From NCBI GenBank assembly GCA_045631305.1, contig JAZQUM010000144.1, positions 1 to 40,176 on the forward strand: a DNA stretch of 40,176 bases. Reading direction: 5' to 3'. The first letter of the stretch is position 1. Each line of letters opens with the position of its first letter. The position numbers and the translations under genes were made by a program. This stretch comes from JAZQUM01 sp045631305. GTDB lineage: Bacteria; Bacillota; Clostridia; Oscillospirales; Oscillospiraceae. The notes below the pieces were generated by a model. That model did no database searches. It worked only from the letters and a program-made list of their open reading frames with translations, and was not told the DNA's origin. Shown here piece after piece: positions 15,812 through 23,629 of the stretch.

Positions 15812-16945
15812 ATGCATTATCTCGATCATGCCGCTACCACCCCTGTTCCCAAGGCGGTGGCTGACGCGATGTACCAGGAACTGACGGAGCATTTTGGCAA
15901 TCCGTCTTCTCAGTATGCCATGGGCCGCGAAGAAAAGGAACGTGTGGAAGGCTACCGCGCCGTCATCGCCCGCGCCCTCGGCTGCCAGAGCAAGAACCTC
16001 CATTTCACCTCCTGCGGCACGGAAGGTGACAACTGGGCCATCTCCGCTTCCATCTGGAATGGCCGCCACACCGGAAAGCACATCATCACCACCGCCATTG
16101 AGCACAGCGCTGTTCTGGAACACTGCAAGCACCTTGCAAAGCGCGGCTATGAGGTCACCTACCTGAAGCCCGACACCAGCGGCAACATCACCGTGGAGCA
16201 GGTGGCAGATGCTTTGCGGGAAGATACCATTTTGGTATCTATGATGCTGGTAAATAACGAAACGGGCGTGATCCTCCCCGTAAAGGAAGTCGCTGACCTT
16301 TTGAAAGAGCGCAAAAGCGCTGCCCTGCTTCACACCGATGCCGTGCAGGCCTTTTTGAAGATTCCCTTCTCCGCAGCAGAGCTGGGTGCGGATTTCGTCA
16401 CCGTTTCCGCCCACAAGATCGGCGGTCCTAAGGGAAGCGGCGCCCTTTATATCAGCAGCCGTGTTCGCGCTCCTCTTCCCATGCTTTTTGGCGGCGGTCA
16501 GGAAAGCGGCCTTCGTGCAGGCACCGAACCCACTGCGCAGCTGGCAGGCTTTGCCAAAGCGGTGGAACTGCGCGCAGAAAATCTGGAAGAAAAGCTCCGC
16601 CACATGGCACAGATCAAGGAATACTGCCTGACTCAGCTCCTTGGCATCGAGGGTCTTGTCCGCGTGGGTAACGGCGAAGCGCCTCACATCCTCTCCGTTT
16701 CCATGCCTGGCTATCCCAGCGCCAATGTGGTCAACGATCTTGATACACAGGGCATCTGCATCTCTGCAGGCTCTGCCTGCCACAAGGGTAAGCCCAGCCA
16801 CGTCTTTGCCGCGCTGGGTCTTGAAAAGCGCGTGACACAAGGTATTCTTCGCATCAGTTTCTCACCCGAGACCACCCGCGAGGATATTGACGCACTCTGC
16901 GCCGCGCTGAAAAAACACCACGACACCCGCTTCCCCATGTTCTGA
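15812..16945 (+). CDS. Cysteine desulfurase (NifS/IscS family)
   Basis: PLP enzyme (377 aa) that takes sulfur from cysteine for Fe-S cluster or tRNA thiolation work. MHYLDHAATTPVP at the N-terminus, PLP-contacting H98 in TTAIEHSAV, Schiff-base lysine K202 in VSAHKIGGPKGSG, and catalytic C323 in SAGSACHKGKPSH. The active-site loop lies in a NifS/IscS-like context. No IscU or scaffold gene lies next to it; instead a MATE exporter and an rRNA methyltransferase follow, so its sulfur acceptor is not shown by context. The start ATG 15812 has TTGGAGGG upstream. Confidence 0.93.
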   Translation: MHYLDHAATTPVPKAVADAMYQELTEHFGNPSSQYAMGREEKERVEGYRAVIARALGCQSKNLHFTSCGTEGDNWAISASIWNGRHTGKHIITTAIEHSAVLEHCKHLAKRGYEVTYLKPDTSGNITVEQVADALREDTILVSMMLVNNETGVILPVKEVADLLKERKSAALLHTDAVQAFLKIPFSAAELGADFVTVSAHKIGGPKGSGALYISSRVRAPLPMLFGGGQESGLRAGTEPTAQLAGFAKAVELRAENLEEKLRHMAQIKEYCLTQLLGIEGLVRVGNGEAPHILSVSMPGYPSANVVNDLDTQGICISAGSACHKGKPSHVFAALGLEKRVTQGILRISFSPETTREDIDALCAALKKHHDTRFPMF

Positions 16946-16957
16946 TCCGGAGGATTT

Positions 16958-18349
16958 ATGTTCCATTTCTTAAAACGCGAGCCGGGCTTTTACCGTCGCA
17001 TCGCTTCTCTCGGCATCCCCGTGCTGCTGCAGCATCTTATTACCAATTCCCTTGGCTTTGTAGACACCTTCATGGTGGGGCTTATCGGCAATCTGGAAAT
17101 GTCTGCCGTAACGGCGGCCAACGTTCCCGTGACCCTTTTCCAGATGATCCTCTTCGGTTTCCAGAGTGGCTCTGCCGTTCTTTTCAGCCAGTATTGGGGC
17201 AAGAAAGACGTCCGCACCATTAACCGCGTGTTGGGCCTTGGATTCTACACCGCAGGCGGCTTCGGCCTTCTTTTCGCGCTGCTTCTTTTCTTCCAGCCGG
17301 AATTTGTCATGAGCCTTGTGACCAACAACAAGGATATCATTGCCCTTGCTGCGCCTTATGTCCACATCGTGGGCTTCTCCTATGCCTTTAACAGCCTTTC
17401 CATGATCTACATCAACATGGAAAGCGCCACGGAAAACCCCAAGCTGGGCACCACGGTGCTGGGCATCTCCACTGCCTGCAATACCGTGCTGAACTATATT
17501 TTCATTTTCGGCGCCTTCGGTTTGGAGCCTATGGGCATCCGCGGCGCGGCTCTTGCCACCCTGATTTCCCGCATTATCGAATTCATTATCACCTTTTCTT
17601 ATGCCTTCCTTTCCCGCCGCGTGCCTCTCATGGCCCGCTGCCTGCTGCGCCCCGGCAAGGTGATTTTCGCAAGCTACATGAAGTATTGCTCCCCCGTGAT
17701 CCTCAACGAGACCCTCTGGGGACTTGGCACCTCCATGTTCACTGTGATCATGGGCCACATGGCCCTCAGCGCCGATATGCTGGCCGCTTATACCGTGGCA
17801 GGCAACATCTCCCGTCTGACAGTAGCAGGCATGTTCGGCATGTCCGCTGCAGCAGGTGTTATCATCGGCAAAGAAATCGGCAGCGGCAACCAGAAAAATG
17901 TTTACGACATCGGCTGCGCACTTTGTTTTGTCAGCTGCTGCGTAGGCACCACTGTCGGTCTTTTGGAAGTGCTGCTGCTTCCCACGCTGCTGCAGCCCAT
18001 CCTTTTCCCCCTCTTCAATCTCACCGCATTCCAGGCGCAAATCGCTGCCTACATGGTGATTTTCTATTCCATCACCTGCCCCGCCCAGTTTTATAACACC
18101 ACCGTCATCGTGGGCATTCTTCGCGGCGGCGGAGATGTTCGGGCAGCTGCCATTCTGGACCTTGTTCCCATGTGGTGCATCTCCATCGCACTGACAGCAC
18201 TGGTAGGCCTTGTTTTCAAGGCGCCTCCCATCTTCGTCGTCATGGCGATCCACACCGAAAACTGGTCCAAGGTGCCCTTCTTCACCCTTCGACTTCGCAG
18301 CAAAAAGTGGATACGGGATGTGACTGTTTCCGAATCCGCCATGCAGTAA
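16958..18349 (+). CDS. MATE family efflux transporter
   Basis: Inner-membrane multidrug and toxin extrusion protein of 463 aa with 12 predicted helices in two similar halves. It opens with FYRRIASLGIPVLLQHLITN, continues with VDTFMVGLIGNLEMSAVTAA, and has the internal ILRGGGDVRAAAILDLVPMW. It probably exports cationic compounds using Na+ or H+. It begins 12 bases after the desulfurase stop with CCGGAGG, and the RlmA-type gene follows after 10 bases, so all three are one transcript. Confidence 0.93.
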   Translation: MFHFLKREPGFYRRIASLGIPVLLQHLITNSLGFVDTFMVGLIGNLEMSAVTAANVPVTLFQMILFGFQSGSAVLFSQYWGKKDVRTINRVLGLGFYTAGGFGLLFALLLFFQPEFVMSLVTNNKDIIALAAPYVHIVGFSYAFNSLSMIYINMESATENPKLGTTVLGISTACNTVLNYIFIFGAFGLEPMGIRGAALATLISRIIEFIITFSYAFLSRRVPLMARCLLRPGKVIFASYMKYCSPVILNETLWGLGTSMFTVIMGHMALSADMLAAYTVAGNISRLTVAGMFGMSAAAGVIIGKEIGSGNQKNVYDIGCALCFVSCCVGTTVGLLEVLLLPTLLQPILFPLFNLTAFQAQIAAYMVIFYSITCPAQFYNTTVIVGILRGGGDVRAAAILDLVPMWCISIALTALVGLVFKAPPIFVVMAIHTENWSKVPFFTLRLRSKKWIRDVTVSESAMQ

Positions 18350-18359
18350 GGAGCTTATT

Positions 18360-19181
18360 ATGAGTCTTTTTCTCTGCCCCATCTGCGGCAAGCCCCTCAC
18401 ACGGGGAGAAACATCCTACACCTGCCCCAACCGCCATTCTTACGATATTGCCGCGGCAGGCTACACCCATCTTCTCCCCGCCAACAAGAAAAACTCTCTC
18501 CAGCCCGGTGATGACAAAGGCATGGTGGCCAGCCGCTCTGCCTTCCTTTCCAAGGGCTATTATGAGCCGCTGCGCCGCGCCCTCTGTGACCTTTCCCTCG
18601 CCCTTTCCCAAAAGGATGTCACCGTGTTTGACTCAGGCTGCGGCGAAGGCTATTACACCGCAGGCATTTACGAATCCCTTTGTGCCGACGGACGGAAAGT
18701 ACATATCGCAGGTATCGACATTTCCAAGTTTGCCGTGCAACGGGCTGCCAAAAAGGTAAAAAACGGCGAGTTTGCCGTAGCCTCCGCCTATCATCTTCCC
18801 GTGGCAGACAGCAGCTGTGATCTTTTGATCAACTGCTTCTCCCCCCTGGCTCTGGAAGAATTCTACCGCGTGCTGAAAAACGGCGGCTATTTCTTCTATG
18901 TGGTTCCCGGGGCAAATCACCTTTGGGAGATGAAAAAAGTTCTCTACCCCACCCCCTATCCCAACGAGGAAAAGCTGACCCCCTATGAAGGTTTTTCCTA
19001 TGTAGAGGTGCGGCATGTGGAAGAAACCGTCACCCTCACTTCTCAGGAAGATATCTTCGCCCTTTTCCAGATGACACCTTATTATTGGAAAACACCCAAA
19101 GACGGTGTGGAGCAGCTGAAAAAACTCTCCACCCTCACCACCGCCATCGATTTTGACATTCACGTTTCCCGCAAAAAATAA
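18360..19181 (+). CDS. rlmA: RlmA-type 23S rRNA (guanine-N1)-methyltransferase
   Basis: SAM-dependent methyltransferase (273 aa) of the RlmA/RrmA family, which modifies G745 (Gram-negative) or G748 (Gram-positive) in 23S rRNA helix 35. The N-terminal zinc site is readable as C6-x2-C9, C22-x3-H26 (LFLCPICG ... TCPNRHSYD), followed by GYTHLLPANKK and the SAM motif VFDSGCGEGYYT near residue 88. In Gram-positive relatives (TlrB) the methylation lowers sensitivity to tylosin-type macrolides; whether this copy does is unknown. Last gene of the desulfurase-MATE operon. Confidence 0.92.
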   Translation: MSLFLCPICGKPLTRGETSYTCPNRHSYDIAAAGYTHLLPANKKNSLQPGDDKGMVASRSAFLSKGYYEPLRRALCDLSLALSQKDVTVFDSGCGEGYYTAGIYESLCADGRKVHIAGIDISKFAVQRAAKKVKNGEFAVASAYHLPVADSSCDLLINCFSPLALEEFYRVLKNGGYFFYVVPGANHLWEMKKVLYPTPYPNEEKLTPYEGFSYVEVRHVEETVTLTSQEDIFALFQMTPYYWKTPKDGVEQLKKLSTLTTAIDFDIHVSRKK

Positions 19182-19182
19182 A

Positions 19183-19217
19183 AAAGGACCCGCTGCCCGA
19201 GGGCAGCGCCTTTCTTT
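19183..19217. terminator. Bidirectional terminator between rlmA and typA
   Basis: Stem CGCTGCCC/GGGCAGCG with a short GA loop, extended by AAAGG/CCTTT. T-rich on the right (TTTCTTTTATTTTTT) and A-rich on the left, between convergent genes. Confidence 0.85.
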
Positions 19218-19226
19218 TATTTTTTA

Positions 19227-21053
19227 TTACTTTTTCTTGTGGATAGCCTTCATGCGTCTTTCGTGATCCAGAATGCTCTTGCGGATGCGCAGGCTCTTGG
19301 GAGTAACTTCCAGAAGCTCGTCATCTGCCAGGAATTCCAGGCACTGTTCCAGACTCAGAATGCGGGGCGTTACCAGACGCAGCGCTTCATCGGAACCGGA
19401 AGCGCGCATATTGGTCAGCTGCTTTTTCTTGCACACGTTAACGGTGATGTCTTCCAGCTTGGGAGATACACCGACTACCATGCCGGCATAAACATTCACG
19501 CCTGCGCCGATGAAGAGAGAACCGCGTTCCTGCGCGTTGAAAAGACCGTAAGTCACGGATTCACCGGTTTCAAAAGCGATGAGAGAGCCGGTGTTGCGGC
19601 GGGTCACTTCGCCCTTGAAGGGTGCGTAAGAATCAAATACGGAAGCCATGATACCTTCGCCCTTGGTGTCGGTCAGGAACTCATTGCGATAGCCGAAAAG
19701 GCCGCGGGAGGGAACCAGGAATTCCACCTTCATGCGGTTGCCCACGGGAGTCATTTCCAGCAGGTCGCCCTTGCGGCTGCCCAGCTTTTCAATAACAGCG
19801 CCCACAGCATCGGAGGGAACGTCGCACACAACGCGTTCAATGGGTTCGCAGTTCACACCGTCCACTTCCTTGTAAAGCACGCGGGGGGGAGATACCTGGA
19901 ACTCATAGCCTTCGCGGCGCATGGTTTCGATCAGGATGGAAAGGGACATTTCACCGCGGCCTGCCACGTTGAATGCGTCCATAGCGCCTTCGATCTCGCT
20001 GACGCGGAGGGAAACGTCCTTCAGAGTTTCCTTCATGAGGCGGTCACGGATCTGGCGGGAGGTAACGAACTTACCTTCGCGGCCTGCGAAGGGAGAGTCG
20101 TTTACGGAGAAGGTCATTTCAATGGTGGGTGCGCTGATCTTGACGAAAGGCAAAGGTTCAACGCAGGAAGGTTCGCAGATGGTATCACCGATGGTGATAT
20201 CACCGATACCGCTCATAGCAATGATGTTGCCTGCGGTGGAAACGGTAACAGGCTTCTTGCCCAGACCGTCGAATTCATACATGGAAACAGCCTTTGCCTT
20301 CTTGGCAGGTGCATCGGGGGCATGGAAGTTGCAAACAGCAATTTCCTGATTCTGGCGCAGAGTGCCGCGCTCAATGCGGCCGATGGCGATACGGCCTACA
20401 TATTCATTGTAGTCAATGGAGGAAACCAGCATCTGGAAGGGTGCGTTGGCATCAGCTTCAGGTGCGGGAATGTATTCAAGAATGGTTTCGAAGAGGGGCT
20501 TGAGATCGGTGCCCACCACATCGGGAGAGTAAGATGCAGTGCCGTTTCTGCCGGAGCAGAAAAGCATGGGGGAATCCAACTGTTCGGGGGTTGCATCCAG
20601 ATCCAGCAGCAGTTCCAGCACTTCATCCACCACTTCGTGGATGCGCTGGTCGGGACGGTCGATCTTATTTACCACAACGATGACGCGGTGGCCCAGTTCC
20701 AGCGCGCGGGAAAGCACGAAACGGGTCTGAGGCATAGCGCCTTCTGCAGCGTCTACCAGCAGAATAACACCGTTTACCATCTTCAGAATACGCTCTACTT
20801 CGCCACCGAAGTCAGCATGGCCGGGGGTATCTACGATGTTGATCTTGGTCTCGCCGTACTGAATGGCAGTGTTCTTGGCAAGGATGGTAATGCCACGCTC
20901 ACGCTCCAGATCGTTGGAGTCCATAACACGGTCTACCACTTCCTGATTTTCGTGGTATGCACCGCCCTGCTTGAGCATTTCGTCTACCAGGGTGGTCTTA
21001 CCGTGGTCAACGTGGGCAATAATGGCAACATTTCTCAGCTTATCATTCTGCAT
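19227..21053 (-). CDS. typA: Translational GTPase TypA/BipA
   Basis: Ribosome-associated GTPase (608 aa, full family length) that acts in 50S assembly and stress or low-temperature growth. G1 AHVDHGKTTL at residues 13-22, switch II DTPGHADFGGEVER near 75, NKIDRPDQR near 128. The elongation-factor beta-barrel and the G''/C-terminal domains follow (VGNRMKVEFLVPSRGLFGYR). ATG 21053 follows AAGGAGAT. It has its own promoter and is convergent with rlmA. Codons are strongly biased, as expected for a highly translated gene. Confidence 0.97.
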   Translation of the reverse strand: MQNDKLRNVAIIAHVDHGKTTLVDEMLKQGGAYHENQEVVDRVMDSNDLERERGITILAKNTAIQYGETKINIVDTPGHADFGGEVERILKMVNGVILLVDAAEGAMPQTRFVLSRALELGHRVIVVVNKIDRPDQRIHEVVDEVLELLLDLDATPEQLDSPMLFCSGRNGTASYSPDVVGTDLKPLFETILEYIPAPEADANAPFQMLVSSIDYNEYVGRIAIGRIERGTLRQNQEIAVCNFHAPDAPAKKAKAVSMYEFDGLGKKPVTVSTAGNIIAMSGIGDITIGDTICEPSCVEPLPFVKISAPTIEMTFSVNDSPFAGREGKFVTSRQIRDRLMKETLKDVSLRVSEIEGAMDAFNVAGRGEMSLSILIETMRREGYEFQVSPPRVLYKEVDGVNCEPIERVVCDVPSDAVGAVIEKLGSRKGDLLEMTPVGNRMKVEFLVPSRGLFGYRNEFLTDTKGEGIMASVFDSYAPFKGEVTRRNTGSLIAFETGESVTYGLFNAQERGSLFIGAGVNVYAGMVVGVSPKLEDITVNVCKKKQLTNMRASGSDEALRLVTPRILSLEQCLEFLADDELLEVTPKSLRIRKSILDHERRMKAIHKKK

Positions 21054-21124
21054 GCTTATCTATCTCCTTATACCCGCAGGAAAACCCGCGGCACAAAATA
21101 CATTCGCTTTATTTCCAACATAAT

Positions 21125-21153
21125 ATTTTATTACAAGCATTCCCTATTTTCAA
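21125..21153 (-). promoter_or_regulatory. Sigma-A promoter of typA
   Basis: Minus strand TTGAAA, 17-base spacer, TAAAAT, about 70 bases before the start codon. Confidence 0.7.
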
Positions 21154-21188
21154 GGCATATGGGCAACTTTTTCCATCTTTTTGAAAAA

Positions 21189-21217
21189 TTGACAACCCTT
21201 AGCCTATCCAGTATAAT
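21189..21217 (+). promoter_or_regulatory. Consensus sigma-A promoter of the tRNA-Arg gene
   Basis: Perfect TTGACA, 17-base spacer, perfect TATAAT, 25 bases upstream of the tRNA 5' end. A full-consensus promoter fits a stable RNA gene. Confidence 0.92.
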
Positions 21218-21242
21218 GGTTAGGCGCGCTGCGCAAGTTTAT

Positions 21243-21319
21243 GCCCCGGTAGCTCAGCTGTATAGAGCGGCCGCCTCCTAAGCGGCAGGTCGGAGGTTAG
21301 AGTCCTCTTCGGGGTGCCA
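21243..21319 (+). tRNA. tRNA-Arg (anticodon CCT), CCA encoded
   Basis: Full cloverleaf. Acceptor GCCCCGG/TTCGGGGT (G1-U72 and G7-U66 wobbles), D-stem GCTC/GAGC, perfect anticodon stem GCCGC/GCGGC with loop CTCCTAA (anticodon CCT, reads AGG), T-stem GGAGG/CCTCT, discriminator G73 and encoded CCA. Tertiary pairs U8-A14, G15-C48 and G18-U55 are intact, and A20, an arginine identity base, is present. Position 19 is T and position 56 is A, instead of the near-universal G19 and C56, so the D-loop/T-loop outer pair would be U-A. It has its own consensus promoter and is followed by a terminator. Confidence 0.95.
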
Positions 21320-21320
21320 A

Positions 21321-21355
21321 AGCACCGCAAAGCGCGAGTTTTGCGGTGCTTTTTT
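21321..21355 (+). terminator. Terminator after tRNA-Arg
   Basis: Perfect 11-bp stem AGCACCGCAAA/TTTGCGGTGCT, 8-base loop, T5 tail, two bases after the CCA end. Confidence 0.9.
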
Positions 21356-21377
21356 ACTTTTTCAAGGAGATACCGTT

Positions 21378-21671
21378 ATGAAAAAAGTATCTTTCGCCCT
21401 GCTTATTATCGTTGAACTGCTCTGCACCGCTTTCTCTTTGGGGCAGATCTATTTTTGGCTGGAGCGTATCCCCGCCTTCTTTGTAGCACTGGCGGTATAT
21501 CTTGCAGCCCTTCTCTTCCTGCTGGCACGGCAGTACAAGCAAAAAATGGAAGGTGACCTCGTCTCCCGCAAAGTTACTGTGATGGCCTTTTGCCTGCTGT
21601 TGGCGCTGCCCACCATCATCGTTCTCAGCATTTCTGCCCTGCTCTTTTTCACTTACGTCGGTTTTAACTAA
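21378..21671 (+). CDS. Small membrane protein of unknown function
   Basis: A 97-aa protein with three hydrophobic helices (about residues 4-23, 29-49 and 68-92) joined by a basic loop RQYKQKMEGDLVSRK. I do not recognise a family. ATG 21378 follows CAAGGAGAT, and codon use resembles that of its neighbours, so it looks real. It lies behind the tRNA terminator and ends at a strong terminator shared with asnS. No promoter is obvious in the 20 bases between; leaky read-through from the tRNA promoter is one possible source of transcript. Confidence 0.7.
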   Translation: MKKVSFALLIIVELLCTAFSLGQIYFWLERIPAFFVALAVYLAALLFLLARQYKQKMEGDLVSRKVTVMAFCLLLALPTIIVLSISALLFFTYVGFN

Positions 21672-21707
21672 AAAAACACCCTGCAAGAAGCAGGGTGTTT
21701 TCTTTTT
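21672..21707. terminator. Bidirectional terminator before asnS end
   Basis: Perfect 11-bp stem AAACACCCTGC/GCAGGGTGTTT, loop AAGAA, flanked by A-rich and T-rich runs; between convergent genes. Confidence 0.9.
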
Positions 21708-21712
21708 GCTTT

Positions 21713-23107
21713 TTAGAATTCGGCAGTGCCCACGGTACGGGGATGGGGCAGCACGTCGCGGATGTTGGGAATACCGGTGAGGTACATAACCATGCGTTCG
21801 AAGCCAAGGCCGAAACCTGCGTGCTTGCAGGAGCCGTAGCGGCGCAGATCCAGATACCACCAATAATCTTCGGGATCCATACCCAGCTGGCGGATGCGAT
21901 CTTCCAGAATGTCCAGACGTTCTTCACGCTGGCTGCCGCCGATGATCTCGCCGATACCGGGAACCAGACAGTCGCAACCGGCAACGGTCTTACCGTCGTC
22001 GTTAAGGCGCATGTAGAATGCCTTGATTTCCTTGGGATAGTCGGTTACGAATACGGGCTTCTTGAACACCTGCTCGGTGAGGAAGCGTTCGTGTTCGGTC
22101 TGCAGGTCGCAGCCCCAGGAAACCTTATAGTCGAACTTATCGTTGTTCTTTTCCAGAATTTCCACAGCTTCGGTGTAGCTTACGCGGCCGAAGTCGGAAT
22201 TCATAACGTGCTCAAGACGTTCCAGCAGGCCCTTATCCACGAAGCTGTTGAAGAAGGCCAGTTCGTTGGGGCAGCGTTCCATGGTGCGGCGGATGATGAA
22301 CTTGATCATAGCTTCTGCCACGTCCATGTCGCCCTTCAGATCAGTGAAGGCCATTTCGGGCTCGATCATCCAGAACTCAGCAGCGTGGCGCTGGGTGTTA
22401 GACTTTTCGGCGCGGAAGGTGGGGCCGAAGGTATAAACATCGCCAAATGCCATGGCGAAGTTTTCAGCATTGAGCTGACCGGAAACGGTGAGGTTTGCGG
22501 ACTTGCCGAAGAAGTCTTCACCGTAGTTGATGGAGCCATCCTCATTCTTGGGGAGGTTATCCATATCCAGAGTGGTCACGCGGAACATTTCACCGGCGCC
22601 TTCGCAGTCGGAAGCGGTGATGATGGGAGTGTGTACGTAAACGAAGCCGCGGTCCTGGAAGAACTCATGGATAGCATGAGCTGCCACGGAGCGAACGCGG
22701 AAAGCTGCGCTGAAGAGGTTGGTGCGGGGGCGCAGGTGCGCGATGGTGCGCAGGTATTCCATGGTGTGACGCTTCTTCTGCAGGGGATATTCGGGAGAAG
22801 AAACACCTTCCACTTCGATGGATTCAGCCTTCACTTCCAGAGGCTGCTTTGCTTCGGGAGTCAGCACGACGGTGCCGCGAACGATGAGGGCCGCGCCTAC
22901 GTTCTGAGATGCGATTTCTTTATAGTTGGAAAGAACATTGGCATCCATAACAACCTGAAGATTCTTGAAGCAGGAGCCGTCATTGAGTTCGATAAAACCG
23001 AAAGTCTTCATATCGCGGATCGTGCGGGCCCAGCCGCAAACCACGACGCTCTTGCCGGAGAGCTGTTCGCTGTCAGCGAAAATACCGGCGATTTTAATGC
23101 GTTCCAT
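21713..23107 (-). CDS. asnS: Asparaginyl-tRNA synthetase
   Basis: Class IIb aminoacyl-tRNA synthetase, 464 aa with the chosen start, normal for AsnS. An N-terminal OB-fold anticodon-binding domain (VVVCGWARTIRDMKTFGFIE) comes first. Motif 2 includes TFRAEKSNTQRH and motif 3 GFGLGFERMVMYLTG followed by IRDVLPHPRT. Asparagine-specific family resemblance is clear (RGTVVLTPEAKQPLEVKA, SCFKNLQVV). ATG 23107 is chosen because AAAGGCGGT lies 9 bases upstream; the ATG two codons earlier is too close to it. It has its own promoter. Confidence 0.95.
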   Translation of the reverse strand: MERIKIAGIFADSEQLSGKSVVVCGWARTIRDMKTFGFIELNDGSCFKNLQVVMDANVLSNYKEIASQNVGAALIVRGTVVLTPEAKQPLEVKAESIEVEGVSSPEYPLQKKRHTMEYLRTIAHLRPRTNLFSAAFRVRSVAAHAIHEFFQDRGFVYVHTPIITASDCEGAGEMFRVTTLDMDNLPKNEDGSINYGEDFFGKSANLTVSGQLNAENFAMAFGDVYTFGPTFRAEKSNTQRHAAEFWMIEPEMAFTDLKGDMDVAEAMIKFIIRRTMERCPNELAFFNSFVDKGLLERLEHVMNSDFGRVSYTEAVEILEKNNDKFDYKVSWGCDLQTEHERFLTEQVFKKPVFVTDYPKEIKAFYMRLNDDGKTVAGCDCLVPGIGEIIGGSQREERLDILEDRIRQLGMDPEDYWWYLDLRRYGSCKHAGFGLGFERMVMYLTGIPNIRDVLPHPRTVGTAEF

Positions 23108-23149
23108 AATCATGTACCGCCTTTCATGCAGTTTATTCCAGTGGGAGAT

Positions 23150-23178
23150 ATTATATCGCTTTTCCTGCACTTTTACAA
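23150..23178 (-). promoter_or_regulatory. Sigma-A promoter of asnS
   Basis: Minus strand TTGTAA, 17-base spacer, perfect TATAAT, about 40 bases before the start codon. No T-box motif is seen in the short leader. Confidence 0.78.
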
Positions 23179-23237
23179 GGAATAATTTGTTTTTTATCCA
23201 CTTTTTGCAGCAAATTATTTCAGGAGGTTCGATTTTC

Positions 23238-23266
23238 TTGCTTTTTTCGCCGCTATCGCCTACAAT
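23238..23266 (+). promoter_or_regulatory. Sigma-A promoter of the DUF1294 gene
   Basis: TTGCTT, 17-base spacer, TACAAT, 30 bases before the ATG at 23296. Confidence 0.65.
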
Positions 23267-23295
23267 AGTGCCATTCAAAGAGAGGAAAAACTGCT

Positions 23296-23586
23296 ATGCT
23301 CCACTTTTTACAGCAATATTGGTCGGTGATCGCCATCTACATTGCCGCCATCAATCTTATCACCTTCTGCACCTTCGGCGCCGACAAGCGCCGCGCCCGC
23401 AAGGATATGCGCCGCGTGCCGGAAAAGAGACTTTTCTCCCTGGCTGCTTTGGGCGGCAGCGTGGGCGCCATCTTCGCCATGCGCATTTTCCGCCACAAAA
23501 CCCTGCACCGTTCCTTCCGCTACGGGATCCCCGCTATTCTGATCGCCCAGATCGCGCTGATCGCTTCGCTTATTTATTTTCTGTAA
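23296..23586 (+). CDS. DUF1294 small membrane protein
   Basis: A 96-aa protein with two or three membrane helices and the DUF1294 signature: INLITFCTFGADKRRARKDM near residue 18, RVPEKRLFSLAALGGSVGA near 40, then FRHKTLHRSFRYGIP. The function is unknown; family members are widespread in bacteria, often alone. ATG 23296 follows GAGAGGAAAAAC. Monocistronic between a promoter and a strong terminator. Confidence 0.88.
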   Translation: MLHFLQQYWSVIAIYIAAINLITFCTFGADKRRARKDMRRVPEKRLFSLAALGGSVGAIFAMRIFRHKTLHRSFRYGIPAILIAQIALIASLIYFL

Positions 23587-23592
23587 ACAAAA

Positions 23593-23622
23593 AAAACAAC
23601 CGCCTTGCGGCGGTTGTTTTTA
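23593..23622. terminator. Bidirectional terminator between the DUF1294 gene and the ECF operon
   Basis: Perfect 12-bp stem AAAACAACCGCC/GGCGGTTGTTTT with a TTGC loop; poly-A and poly-T flanks serve both convergent units. Confidence 0.92.
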
Positions 23623-23629
23623 TTTGTGT

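Noticed and set aside
19239..21281. A 680-codon open frame on the plus strand opposite typA
   Set aside because: It is antisense to a certain gene with strong codon bias, has no ribosome-binding site or recognisable domains, and runs across the tRNA promoter and into the tRNA; a shadow frame.
21243..21377. tRNA-Arg 3' end as an integration site of a mobile element
   Set aside because: No integrase, no repeat of the tRNA 3' end and no cargo genes follow; the next features are a terminator, a small membrane protein and asnS.
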